Source: a virus
IMG/VR virus record: IMGVR_UViG_3300028422_001995
Span: 1 to 45,642 of that record
Reading direction: 5' to 3' (one strand)
Length of the DNA: 45,642 bases
In this document: piece after piece, positions 20,734 to 28,899 of the stretch
Numbering within the stretch: the first letter of the stretch is position 1
Layout: each line of letters opens with the position of its first letter
Made by a program: the position numbers and the translations under genes
The notes under the pieces: generated by a model
The model's input: only the letters and a program-made list of their open reading frames with translations
Told to the model about the DNA's origin: nothing
Databases searched by the model: none

Positions 20734-21702
20734 ATGGCAACACAGCGATATATTTCAACATCGTTTTGGGATGATGAATGGGTCCATAAGCTCGATCCTT
20801 CAGAGAAATTGCTTTACATGTACTTCATGACGAACACCCTTACCAACATTGCCGGGGTGTATAAAATATCGGTAAACCGCATTTCTTTTGATACCGGATT
20901 CAACGAAAACACCATCCAGCACATCATGGATAAGTTTGAAAAATCCGGAAAAGTACACCGTCACAACGAATACGTCGCTCTTCCTTCTTGGCCGAAGCAT
21001 CAGAAGTGGCAAGTCAAGAAAACCATTTGCGAAGGCATCGTAAGCATACTCAACGACCTCGACGATGACACCTTCAAATGGCTTTTCCATACAGGATATA
21101 GATTTGATTTTTCCCTGACACGCCATTCAGGGGATATCCTACCCATACCATACCCATATCCTACCCCTACCATACCCATACCACCCGATACCGCCTCATA
21201 TGACCCGAGCTATTCTGATTTAAATTCTGATTTAAATTCTGATTTAAATTCTGATTCTGATTTGGATATAGATTCTTCGCCGGAAAATCCGGCTCAGGAG
21301 TATTCTCATCAGAAACCTTTTCAACGTTTTAACATTCCGGCTAACGACGCAAGATCGCGTATTGAGCCTCTTCGAAGAACATGGAACGCCCTCGGGCTTC
21401 CAGAATCTCGAATATCCGTTACTGCGTCGCCTGGCCAAAATTCAGAGAGCCTCGTCTTCTTGCAATACTATTCTGACGATGAGATTACAAAGGCCATGCA
21501 GAACTATAAGCGGATCATTTCAGAACCAGAGTTTGATCTTCCCGTTCAATTCCAGTACAAAACCTTTTATTCGTTCATGGGAAAAGGCGTTGAAAAATTT
21601 GCCGACGGAGCAAAGCCGTTTGAATATTATAAAAAACGAGAGTCACAAGGTAGCGTAAAAAAACAACACCTCGTAACGAATCTTGAAGGTATTGAGTTTT
21701 AG
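20734..21702 (+). CDS. Phage replication initiator-like protein
   Basis: Start at ATG 20734 with GGGAGGG upstream. The frame open back to 20620 is shadow through the terminator. The N-terminal domain (STSFWDDEWVHKLDPSEKLL then YMYFMTNTLTNIAGVYKISV and GFNENTIQHIMDKFEKSGKV) is the winged-helix plan of phage replisome organisers ('FW.D.yi..L.p.eKllflYLlTN...nlaGiYei'). A Pro/Tyr/Ile stretch (PIPYPYPTPTIPIPPD) and SDLN repeats form a low-complexity linker. A helical C-terminal domain ends the 322-residue protein. Its 12-bp DNA repeats may serve as the origin, as in lambda O. Confidence 0.86.
   Translation: MATQRYISTSFWDDEWVHKLDPSEKLLYMYFMTNTLTNIAGVYKISVNRISFDTGFNENTIQHIMDKFEKSGKVHRHNEYVALPSWPKHQKWQVKKTICEGIVSILNDLDDDTFKWLFHTGYRFDFSLTRHSGDILPIPYPYPTPTIPIPPDTASYDPSYSDLNSDLNSDLNSDSDLDIDSSPENPAQEYSHQKPFQRFNIPANDARSRIEPLRRTWNALGLPESRISVTASPGQNSESLVFLQYYSDDEITKAMQNYKRIISEPEFDLPVQFQYKTFYSFMGKGVEKFADGAKPFEYYKKRESQGSVKKQHLVTNLEGIEF
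21213..21248 (+). repeat. Three 12-bp iteron-like repeats inside replication gene
   Basis: TTCTGATTTAAA is repeated exactly three times in tandem (21213-21248) with a partial fourth (to about 21266). It is AT-rich and follows CCTACCC/CCATACC repeats (about 21137-21184). Tandem iterons in the linker region of an initiator gene are a known phage origin layout. Confidence 0.6.
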
Positions 21703-21712
21703 GAGGCCATGA

Positions 21713-22168
21713 ATGCAAAATGCGAAAGAGTTTCTTCAGGAAATCGTTCTCTACTTTGGCGGATTCCCGAACGAACGCGTTATGCAGCTTTACGCGACCG
21801 AACTTCGTTACGTGAAACCCTCAGACCTTGATCGTCTTTTCAAGCAACTCATTATCGATCAGCCGCAAGCGTTTTGCCCGGATTATAAAGCGCTTAGCGA
21901 CGCAATAAAAAAATCAAAAATAGAGCTGCTTGACGAAGCGTTCCAGGAAGCTCGCATTTGCAAGGTGTGCGGAAAGAAAAACTTTACCTCAGGAATATGC
22001 CCTGAATGCAAATACGACGGCGGCGTAAAAGACGGAACCCCTGAAGAATACCGAGCAATTTGGATTGACTGGAAAAATAACGGACCTCGGTATGATGTCG
22101 GGTCCATGATGAAAAACATCTTGAAAAAAAGGTCGGTACAGGCAATTAACTACCCAGCCGATTTCTGA
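21713..22168 (+). CDS. Zinc-ribbon replication-accessory protein (151 aa)
   Basis: AGGAGG precedes the ATG. The N-terminal 70 residues are helical (EFLQEIVLYFGGFPNERVMQ, LYATELRYVKPSDLDRLFKQ). A zinc ribbon follows: CKVCGKKNFTSGICPECKYD. Located right after the initiator, where lambda P or helicase loaders sit, it may be a loader or adaptor, though I see no AAA+ motif. A run of seven A at 22124-22130, near its 3' end, marks a point where the downstream frame opens. Confidence 0.68.
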   Translation: MQNAKEFLQEIVLYFGGFPNERVMQLYATELRYVKPSDLDRLFKQLIIDQPQAFCPDYKALSDAIKKSKIELLDEAFQEARICKVCGKKNFTSGICPECKYDGGVKDGTPEEYRAIWIDWKNNGPRYDVGSMMKNILKKRSVQAINYPADF

Positions 22169-22214
22169 CCATGACCTCAAATCCCTGCTATTCCAAAACC
22201 TGAGCTTTGACTAT

Positions 22215-22598
22215 TTGCGGCATTTGCTTGTAAAACGTGAGGTGATGATACATGGAGAAAGCGCACTGATAGGCGAACAGCTCATGATCAAGCTCGACTT
22301 GAAAGGGATCAAGTCCTGCATGAAATGCTCGCTTTCCGGTTCTGCCTATGTGTTCATCAAGGATTCGCAACAGGTCGTTCGTATTTCAAACCACGGGAAG
22401 CACCGCGGATGGTTCCGGTATAACATCAGGACCGACCTCAAGAAAAGCAGGACGTTTTACTTCAGCGGGGAGCGAATCTTTATTTTTACGAGCGACAAGA
22501 TCGACAACGTATGCTTCCGGATTGACCAGGACGGAAAAAACAAAAAGGTCAAATACGGAGAACCCATTGTCATGAAGAAACCAAGAAAGAGGAGGTAG
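22215..22598 (+). CDS. Conserved phage protein, start uncertain (127 aa)
   Basis: The recognisable body is REVMIHGESALIGEQLMIKL then DLKGIKSCMKCSLSGSAYVF and SNHGKHRGWFRYNIR, a compact beta-rich protein. I give the TTG at 22215, but the same frame is open back to 22125 and reads PISDHDLKSLLFQNLSFDYL just ahead, which looks like genuine coding sequence without an ATG, GTG or TTG. The true start may be a rare codon (ATT 22161 or CTG 22185), or the gene may be reached by slippage at the seven-A run in the preceding gene. It lies just ahead of the small terminase gene. Function unknown. Confidence 0.62.
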   Translation: MRHLLVKREVMIHGESALIGEQLMIKLDLKGIKSCMKCSLSGSAYVFIKDSQQVVRISNHGKHRGWFRYNIRTDLKKSRTFYFSGERIFIFTSDKIDNVCFRIDQDGKNKKVKYGEPIVMKKPRKRR

Positions 22599-22603
22599 GA
22601 TTC

Positions 22604-23224
22604 ATGCCGGCACCGAAAACGACAAAAAAGGCTAAAAAGTCAACAAAAACGACGAAACCGGCAGGTAAGGCTTCGACGAAAGTGAAAAAGCCCGCGGTCG
22701 AGGAGAAGAAGAAGAGGGGAAGGCCGAGAACTCGCCCGATAAAACCTCCGCGGCCGGCAGAAGCAAAGCCTATTGGTTCCCCGACGAAATACCGCAAAGC
22801 ATACGACGAACAGGCGTATAAGCTTTGTTTGCTTGGATGCGTTGATTCAGAACTCGCGGAATTCTTCGAAGTCGAGGAATCGACGATTAACAACTGGAAG
22901 CTCGAATTCCCGTCGTTTTTGGAGTCCTTACGGCGGGGTAAAAAAATTGCCAACGCCGAAGTCGCTGCTTCGCTTTTTAAGCGCGCTACAGGGTTTGAGA
23001 AAAAAGATTCGGTCAAGATTTTTATGCCGGCGAACTCGAAGACTCCGGTTTACGCGAAATACACCGAGTATTTTCCTCCCGATGCCTCAGCGGCCTTCCG
23101 CTTCCTCATGAACCGGGAACCAGAAAAATGGCGCGACAAACGTGAAGTGAAACTCGAAGGCATGCCTGAGATCGGCGTACTTCTCGATCTACCGAAAGAC
23201 GGGGAATCGGATGATGGTCACTAA
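22604..23224 (+). CDS. terS: Terminase small subunit
   Basis: The N-terminal 60 residues are Lys/Ala/Pro rich and include an AT-hook-like KRGRPRTRP. The domain that follows, GSPTKYRKAYDEQAYKLCLL then GCVDSELAEFFEVEESTINN and WKLEFPSFLESLRRGK, is the HTH of phage small terminases that recognises the packaging site. The end FRFLMNREPEKWRDKREV is typical of the family. It overlaps the large subunit gene by 14 bases. The basic tail is longer than usual and probably helps DNA binding. Confidence 0.9.
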   Translation: MPAPKTTKKAKKSTKTTKPAGKASTKVKKPAVEEKKKRGRPRTRPIKPPRPAEAKPIGSPTKYRKAYDEQAYKLCLLGCVDSELAEFFEVEESTINNWKLEFPSFLESLRRGKKIANAEVAASLFKRATGFEKKDSVKIFMPANSKTPVYAKYTEYFPPDASAAFRFLMNREPEKWRDKREVKLEGMPEIGVLLDLPKDGESDDGH

Positions 23225-24485
23225 AACTGAAACGCAATCCCGTCGTGGGGAGGCTCCTAATCGAAAGCTCATGCGTCTTTCCAGGCCGCAATCCCTCGTG
23301 TTCGCGAATAAAGCGCGTTTCAAGGTTCTTAACGCGGGAAGGCGTTTCGGCAAAACCTTCCTCGCGATCATCATGCTTTTCATCTGGGCGAATCAGCATG
23401 CGGGTGCGATCTGCTGGTATGTGGCGCCGACATATCGCATGGCCGAGCAAATTGCCTGGGACGAGCTGAAGCGCCAAGTTCCGGAGCAATACGTCTCGCA
23501 TAAGGACGAATCGGACCTTTCGATTACGCTTTTGAATGGGTCCATAATTGCGCTCCGCGGTTCTGATAATCCCGACGCGCTCCGCGGGCCCGGGCTCGAC
23601 GCCCTGGTGCTCGACGAGTGCGCGTTCCAAAAGCCCGAGGTTTGGAAGGTTCTCCGTGCGGCTCTTTCGGATAAAGAAGGCTGGTGCCTCTTTATCTCGA
23701 CGCCAAAAGGATACAACTGGTTCTACGACCTCTATTGCGCGGCCGAGGATCGTAAGGGCTGGAAAAGGTTCCAGTTCACCACGCTCGACGGCGGAAACGT
23801 CAGCGCGGAAGAAGTTGAAGACGCGAAGGCCGAGCTCGATGATCGGACTTTTAAGCAGGAATACCTCGCGTCCTTTGAAACGCTCACCGGCAGGGTATAC
23901 TACAACTTCTCGCGCGAGCTCAATAAGACCGAGTACGAGGTTACCCAGGCGCCCATTCTCGTTGGTATGGATTTCAACGTAAACCCGATGACCGCAACGA
24001 TCGCTCAGCGCGCCGGTACGCAGCTTATTTTCATCGACGAAATCGTGATAGCCGACGGAAACACCGAAATGATGGCGCAGGAAATTAGGAAGCGATATCC
24101 AAAACACGCGATATCGGTCTACCCAGATCCAACCGGGAACCGAAGACAGACGAATGCGCCAGCGGGCCAGACTGATTTTACGATTCTGCGATCTCATGGA
24201 TTTACCGTTCTTGCGCCAACGAAGCCGTATTCTACCGCGGATAAAATAAACACGGTAAACGCAGCGCTGTGTAATGCGAAAGGCGTCCGACGGGTACTCG
24301 TGAAAAGCGGGACCTGTCCACTTCTTTGCAAGGGCTGGGACGGGTATTGCTATAAGGACAACACGGGGATACCGGATAAATCAGGCGGCCTTGATCACGA
24401 AACCGACGCGGCCGCGTATCTCATAAATTACGAGCTGCCTATTGTGGGGCGCGGATTGACCGTCGGGTCATATACGGGAGCATAA
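23211..24485 (+). CDS. terL: Terminase large subunit
   Basis: This is the packaging motor ATPase and nuclease. Walker A GRRFGKT (43-49), Walker B ALVLDECAF with Asp135-Glu136, motif III near FISTPKG, and the RNase H-type nuclease domain beginning VGMDFNVNP (Asp254), with later acidic residues in IFIDEIVIADGNTE and GGLDHETDAAAYL. Its length of 424 residues is normal. It follows the small subunit by overlap and precedes the portal, the standard order. Confidence 0.96.
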   Translation: MMVTKTETQSRRGEAPNRKLMRLSRPQSLVFANKARFKVLNAGRRFGKTFLAIIMLFIWANQHAGAICWYVAPTYRMAEQIAWDELKRQVPEQYVSHKDESDLSITLLNGSIIALRGSDNPDALRGPGLDALVLDECAFQKPEVWKVLRAALSDKEGWCLFISTPKGYNWFYDLYCAAEDRKGWKRFQFTTLDGGNVSAEEVEDAKAELDDRTFKQEYLASFETLTGRVYYNFSRELNKTEYEVTQAPILVGMDFNVNPMTATIAQRAGTQLIFIDEIVIADGNTEMMAQEIRKRYPKHAISVYPDPTGNRRQTNAPAGQTDFTILRSHGFTVLAPTKPYSTADKINTVNAALCNAKGVRRVLVKSGTCPLLCKGWDGYCYKDNTGIPDKSGGLDHETDAAAYLINYELPIVGRGLTVGSYTGA

Positions 24486-24488
24486 AGC

Positions 24489-24503
24489 CTTCGCATTGCG
24501 AAG
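24489..24503. repeat. 15-bp palindrome, copy 2
   Basis: CTTCGCATTGCGAAG lies between the large terminase stop and the portal ribosome site. It is the reverse complement of the element at 11382-11396. It forms a 6-bp hairpin in the late mRNA. Confidence 0.6.
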
Positions 24504-24517
24504 AAACGGGGGAAACC

Positions 24518-25960
24518 ATGGGTGTTGATACAAAATGCGCGGAATATCTTAGAAACTCGGGAATGTGGCAAAAGGTCCGGGATACGATCGCCGGAGAGGA
24601 AGCGATAAAGCTTCAGGGGACCAACTATCTCCCGCGGCCCGAGGGCATGTCCGACTTGGAGTACAAAGCATACGGAGACAGGGCGCACTTTTTCGGGGCG
24701 ACCGGAAGAACCGCGGAGGGTCTTCATGGCATGGTGTTCCAAAAGGCCCCGGTTCTTACGGATTGTCCCGATAAGCTCAAGGCCATCATCGAGGATATCG
24801 ACCGCGGCGGGACGAACGTTGACCAGTTTGCATCGGATCTCATTTGGGATACCATTCCGACGAACTGGGGCGGCATCCTCGTTGATTACCCACAAACCGC
24901 AGAAGAAACCGACCAGGCGACCGCCGAGCGCGCAGGGCTTAGGACCTACGCCGCATGGTATTCCGCCGAATCCGTGATCAACTGGCGCAAGAAGACCGTG
25001 AATAATCGGCAAATGCTCACCCTCGTCGTGCTCCTCGAGCCCTACGAGGCTATCGGGAAAGACGAGTTTTCGACCGAGACGAAAAACAAGTACCGCGTCC
25101 TCGATCTCGACGAGAACGGAATTTACCGGCAACGCGTGTTTGACCAGGCGGCGCCTCAAGGCCTGTCCGTGCCCGTAAGCGAGTATTTCCCCAGGAAACA
25201 GAACCAAAACCTCGACTACATCCCGTTTTTTACGTTCCCTTCGCGCAATCCCGAAAAGTCGATGATCTTCGACCTTGCATGCGAAAACATCGGCCACTAC
25301 CAGAAGACAGCCGACTACGAGAACGGCCTTCACCTCACCGGAATACCGACGCCCTACGCGACGTGCAATCAGCCGCGAGATGATAAGGGCGAGCTCGTGA
25401 GCGTCAAGCTTGGGGGGAATACCTTCCTTTGGCTGGGAAGCCCCGAAACAAAAGCTGACTACCTCGAGTTCAAGGGGCAGGGCCTTGCCGCGTTGGAAAA
25501 AGCAATCCAGAGCTGCGAGGAGCGTATGGCGATTCTCGGCGCCAGGATCATATCGGCCGAAAAAAAGGGGATTGAGTCCGCGGAGGCCGCGCGCATTCAC
25601 CGAGCCGGTGAGAACTCGGTCCTCGCGTCGTTTGCGCTCAACGCTTCGGACGTACTTACCGCGATCATTCGCGAAATCGGCTCCTGGGAGAATATCCCGG
25701 GAAGCGATAAAGTAACCTACACCCTCAACACGGACTATGACGTCTCTGAGATGGATCCGCAGCTTTTCACCGCGTGGACGAGCGCGCGGCTTAATGGCGA
25801 AATCCCGCGCGAGGTGTACTTCAACAAGCTTAAGACGAACGGCGACGTTCCCGCTGACATGACCTACGAAAATTGGCTCTTGGCTCTCGATTCTGACGGC
25901 ATGGACCACGGAACTGACGGTGACGGAGCTGGAGCGAAGGGCGGAGAAAGGCAGAAATGA
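24518..25960 (+). CDS. Portal protein (DUF4055 family)
   Basis: ACGGGGG lies upstream. The N-terminus (CAEYLRNSGMWQKVRDTIAG then EEAIKLQGTNYLPRPEGMSD and YGDRAHFFGATGRTAEGLHG) and WGGILVDYPQT are the diagnostic parts of DUF4055 portal proteins. Later come GGNTFLWLGSPETKADYLEF and the long helix EERMAILGARIISAEKKGIE. The ring of 12 copies forms the DNA entry vertex. The length of 480 fits. The stop overlaps the MuF gene start (ATGA). Confidence 0.92.
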   Translation: MGVDTKCAEYLRNSGMWQKVRDTIAGEEAIKLQGTNYLPRPEGMSDLEYKAYGDRAHFFGATGRTAEGLHGMVFQKAPVLTDCPDKLKAIIEDIDRGGTNVDQFASDLIWDTIPTNWGGILVDYPQTAEETDQATAERAGLRTYAAWYSAESVINWRKKTVNNRQMLTLVVLLEPYEAIGKDEFSTETKNKYRVLDLDENGIYRQRVFDQAAPQGLSVPVSEYFPRKQNQNLDYIPFFTFPSRNPEKSMIFDLACENIGHYQKTADYENGLHLTGIPTPYATCNQPRDDKGELVSVKLGGNTFLWLGSPETKADYLEFKGQGLAALEKAIQSCEERMAILGARIISAEKKGIESAEAARIHRAGENSVLASFALNASDVLTAIIREIGSWENIPGSDKVTYTLNTDYDVSEMDPQLFTAWTSARLNGEIPREVYFNKLKTNGDVPADMTYENWLLALDSDGMDHGTDGDGAGAKGGERQK

Positions 25961-27612
25961 GCGTTACTTACTTCGACCGCATGCTCACCCACGCGGTCTA
26001 CTTCGAGCGTTATAAAACGCACGAGATTGACCAGCTCATAAAAGTCATCGACGCCGCAAATACGTCGTGTAAAGAGCTTATCGCGAAAACGAACGGTGCC
26101 GCAACGAAGGCTCGTTACGCCGAAATCATGCGGGCGATCACGAAGATCAAGGACGAGGCAATCGAGGTCATCGACGGTCAGCTCAAGCTCGACCTCGGAG
26201 AGCTCGTAAAGTCCGAGCTCGAGTCCACGGCCTCGATGCTCAAGAACGTTGGTGTTGATCTTGAACTCGTCATGCCGGCGCCCGAAAAGGTCTATGCCGC
26301 GGCCACGTTCATGCCATTCGCTGGATCCGTAACGTTCGAGAAGATGCTCAACGATCTCGGAGACGGTGTTTACGACACTTGGGACATGGCCGTCAGGACC
26401 GGGTACCTTACCGGCCAGACCGCGCGCGAGATCAACCGCGCGGTGCTCGGATCCCTGAAGGGCCTACTCCCGGGAACCATGCAAAAAATCCGGAACGCGC
26501 TCGAGCGGAATACCAGGACTATGCTTTCCCATTACGCGGAACAGGCGAGAAACGCGCTTTACCGCGCGAACGAAGACCTTTTCCTCGGGTATCGCCGACT
26601 CGAAACGCTTGACGGCCGCACATGCCTTGAATGCGGTATCCAGGACGGGAAGGTGTACAAAACACTCGATGAGGCTCCTTCACTCCCGGCGCATTACAAT
26701 TGCCGAGGGCTCTATCTTCCGCTGATCCGTGGAATCGACAATTACGAAGGCGAGCGCGCTTCGAAAGACGGGCCCGTTCCCGCGAAGACAACCTGGGAGG
26801 AATGGCTTAAATCTCAACCAGAATCACTGCAAAAAGACATCCTCGGGCCATCGAGATACCAGCTTTTCAAGAATGGGGCCCCGCTTGGTGGATTCGTGCC
26901 CGACGGACGGAAGCTTTCCCTCGAGCAGTGGCGCGCGATCGAGGGTAATACTGCTTTTATACCAAAAATCGAGAAGCCAAACCTCACCGAAACAGAAATC
27001 ACTTCCCGCGGGTCGAAAATACTTGCACGTTCCAGAGAAAATAAAACCGGAATCTTTGAAGAACTCCGGAAGGAGCGGGAGTTCGGATCTGCAGCAGCAC
27101 ATTCGTTTGTAAAAGGCTCGAGCCTTGAGGCTAAGGCCATGATAAAGGCCGCTCAAGAGTTCTATCCTCGGGAGTGGGTAAACGAATCTATAACGCGGTC
27201 GATTGATTCACCAATTAAGGCTAAAAAAACAACACGTGCTTATTTTAGAAACGGAAAAATCCCTGAGATCTCGGTAAGCGCTTCTCCAACGAGTGCCTTA
27301 CATGAAATGGGTCACCGTTTCGAATCACGAATACCCGATATTGTAAGGCTCGAAAAGGAGTTTTTTGATCGACGAACAGGTGGTCAGAAATCAATCAAAC
27401 TAAGGCAATTAACCGGAAACAGGGGATATAGGCCTGACGAGGTGACGAAACCAGACAAATTCCTGAATCCTTATATCGGCAAACACTACACTGGCGATAA
27501 ATACTTTGAGATTCTGAGCATGGGTGTTGAAAGATTGGCCGGGGCGAAATATAATCAAGGTGTCGATGATGACTTTGATTCGTTCATAATTGGCCTATTG
27601 GCAGGGGTTTAA
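25957..27612 (+). CDS. MuF/SPP1 gp7-like head protein with C-terminal HExxH domain
   Basis: Residues 1 to about 320 are a phage head morphogenesis (MuF) domain: a long helical start, GLLPGTMQKIRNALERNTRT and the metal site CLECG with HYNCRGLYLP. The last 210 residues are a separate module with His449-Glu450-Met-Gly-His453 in ALHEMGHRFE and a downstream Glu518 in YFEILSMGVERL, the layout of a gluzincin-type zinc peptidase. MuF proteins of temperate phages are known to carry variable C-terminal toxin domains that enter the cell or act between cells. The C-terminal module has lower GC than its surroundings and is followed by a small gene that could be its immunity factor. Confidence 0.85.
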   Translation: MSVTYFDRMLTHAVYFERYKTHEIDQLIKVIDAANTSCKELIAKTNGAATKARYAEIMRAITKIKDEAIEVIDGQLKLDLGELVKSELESTASMLKNVGVDLELVMPAPEKVYAAATFMPFAGSVTFEKMLNDLGDGVYDTWDMAVRTGYLTGQTAREINRAVLGSLKGLLPGTMQKIRNALERNTRTMLSHYAEQARNALYRANEDLFLGYRRLETLDGRTCLECGIQDGKVYKTLDEAPSLPAHYNCRGLYLPLIRGIDNYEGERASKDGPVPAKTTWEEWLKSQPESLQKDILGPSRYQLFKNGAPLGGFVPDGRKLSLEQWRAIEGNTAFIPKIEKPNLTETEITSRGSKILARSRENKTGIFEELRKEREFGSAAAHSFVKGSSLEAKAMIKAAQEFYPREWVNESITRSIDSPIKAKKTTRAYFRNGKIPEISVSASPTSALHEMGHRFESRIPDIVRLEKEFFDRRTGGQKSIKLRQLTGNRGYRPDEVTKPDKFLNPYIGKHYTGDKYFEILSMGVERLAGAKYNQGVDDDFDSFIIGLLAGV

Positions 27613-27882
27613 ATGTTTACGATCCGTGGAGAAATTGACAGGAAAGTATACTCGATCAAATACCTTGACGGTAAGCTCTCTGGTGATGAGCTTGCAGTTT
27701 CAAGAGCCCTAGCAGAATCGAACCGTGATCATGGAATTGTTGGGCTCGGTCCAGATGCCTTGATAGGCGACTATCTCTCGCAAGAGATTCCCGCTCATGA
27801 GCTTATTTCTAATTTCGTTTTTGACACCATAACCGCCGAAGAGAATGACTGGGAAAAAATACCTGATGACGCGATATTTTAA
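27613..27882 (+). CDS. Small protein after MuF-peptidase, candidate immunity protein
   Basis: The ATG follows the MuF stop directly. The 89-residue acidic protein (MFTIRGEIDRKVYSIKYLDG, NRDHGIVGLGPDALIGDYLS, ITAEENDWEKIPDDAIF) has no family I recognise. Acidic, small, low in GC, lying immediately after a polymorphic effector domain and closed by a terminator, it fits an immunity or inhibitor protein. That role is inferred from context only. Confidence 0.6.
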   Translation: MFTIRGEIDRKVYSIKYLDGKLSGDELAVSRALAESNRDHGIVGLGPDALIGDYLSQEIPAHELISNFVFDTITAEENDWEKIPDDAIF

Positions 27883-27903
27883 GCAGCACTATTTTTAGCA
27901 GAC

Positions 27904-27930
27904 AAGGCGCTCAAAAAGAGCGCTTTTTTT
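27904..27930 (+). terminator. Terminator inside the head operon
   Basis: AAGGCGCTC, AAAAA, GAGCGCTTT with a run of seven T and further T-rich sequence. It separates the terminase-portal-MuF transcription unit from scaffold and coat genes, which is unusual in a late operon. Confidence 0.85.
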
Positions 27931-28175
27931 ATTTTTTTTTAATTTATCCAATTATAAAGCATTTAATCCAGTCCCCGCAATAAAACAAACTGTTTATAAC
28001 AGCGTATAACGAAGCACTTATACACTCCGTACAATTCCAAAACCCACTCATTGATAGTTTTTATGCAATCTGTTACATCGCAAGGTGAATACTTTGTCAG
28101 CGCAGGAGCGCAACGGCAGGAGCCGCAAAAAGACAAGCAATTGCGAATTAACCCCAGGAGGGGACGGGAGACTTT
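27931..28175 (+). other. AT-rich intergenic DNA before the scaffold gene
   Basis: No gene is supported. TATAACAGCGTATAACG near 27990-28010 contains two -10-like hexamers, and the scaffold gene has AGGAGGGG upstream at 28149. A promoter for the scaffold and coat genes probably lies here. A 13-base string AATTCCAAAACCC near 28033-28045 recurs in the intergenic region near 44022-44034. Confidence 0.45.
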
Positions 28176-28886
28176 ATGCCTATCAATGCAGAGTTTTTGA
28201 AGACCGTACTGTCAGGAGACGGAGAAGCGGACGCCAAGATTGCGAAGATCATGACCGAGTACGAGGTTGACCTCAACGGCTTGAAGACGAACCGGGACAC
28301 CATCCTTCGGGAAAAGGAAACCCTGGGAGAAAAGCTTAAGGCCCTCGAAGCCGAGAAAAGCGGATTCGATGCGAAGGTTAAGGACCTCGAGGACAAGATC
28401 AAGAAGGCCGGCAGCGAGGACACGAAAGCGTTCTACGAGGCCGAGCTCAAGAAAGCGACCGAGGCTCACGCGGCGGAACTCACGAAACTGCAGGGAGAAC
28501 GGGATTCGGCACTCGCGGAAGCATCGCGCTACATCGCGAACGACGAATTTTCCAAGGCAATCAAGGATCTCAACATAAGGCCCGAACTTCGCGACGATCT
28601 TCGCGACGTACTCTACGCGCGGAACAAGTTCGAACGGAAGACGATCGACGGCGAGGCGAAGTACCTCAACGGAGAGAGTCGGAACGTGAAAGACGTTCTC
28701 GGGGCCTATCTCCAGACGGACGCCGGCAAGGCGTACCTGGTAAACGGAAACTCGGGCGGCGGGGCCGGCGGAAGCAAGACCCCGAACGGAGCCGGAGGGA
28801 AAACCATCAAGCGCGCTGACTTCGATGCACTCGAGCCGGCCGCACAAGCCCAGACGATAGCCGACAAGGTCGTCGTCGTAGACTAA
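28176..28886 (+). CDS. Capsid scaffold protein
   Basis: AGGAGGGG lies upstream. Residues 40-120 are a long charged coiled coil (ILREKETLGEKLKALEAEKS, FDAKVKDLEDKIKKAGSEDT, AELTKLQGERDSALAEASRY), then a small helical region and a Gly-rich linker (NGNSGGGAGGSKTPNGAGG), ending KRADFDALEPAAQAQTI. This matches minor structural GP20/scaffold proteins that precede the coat gene. It guides procapsid assembly and leaves or is lost before DNA packaging. Confidence 0.85.
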   Translation: MPINAEFLKTVLSGDGEADAKIAKIMTEYEVDLNGLKTNRDTILREKETLGEKLKALEAEKSGFDAKVKDLEDKIKKAGSEDTKAFYEAELKKATEAHAAELTKLQGERDSALAEASRYIANDEFSKAIKDLNIRPELRDDLRDVLYARNKFERKTIDGEAKYLNGESRNVKDVLGAYLQTDAGKAYLVNGNSGGGAGGSKTPNGAGGKTIKRADFDALEPAAQAQTIADKVVVVD

Positions 28887-28899
28887 AAAGGAGCCAGTT

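Noticed and set aside
28085-28270. 61-codon frame before the scaffold gene
   Set aside because: It overlaps the scaffold start region in another frame and has no family-like sequence. The AGGAGG there serves the scaffold gene.
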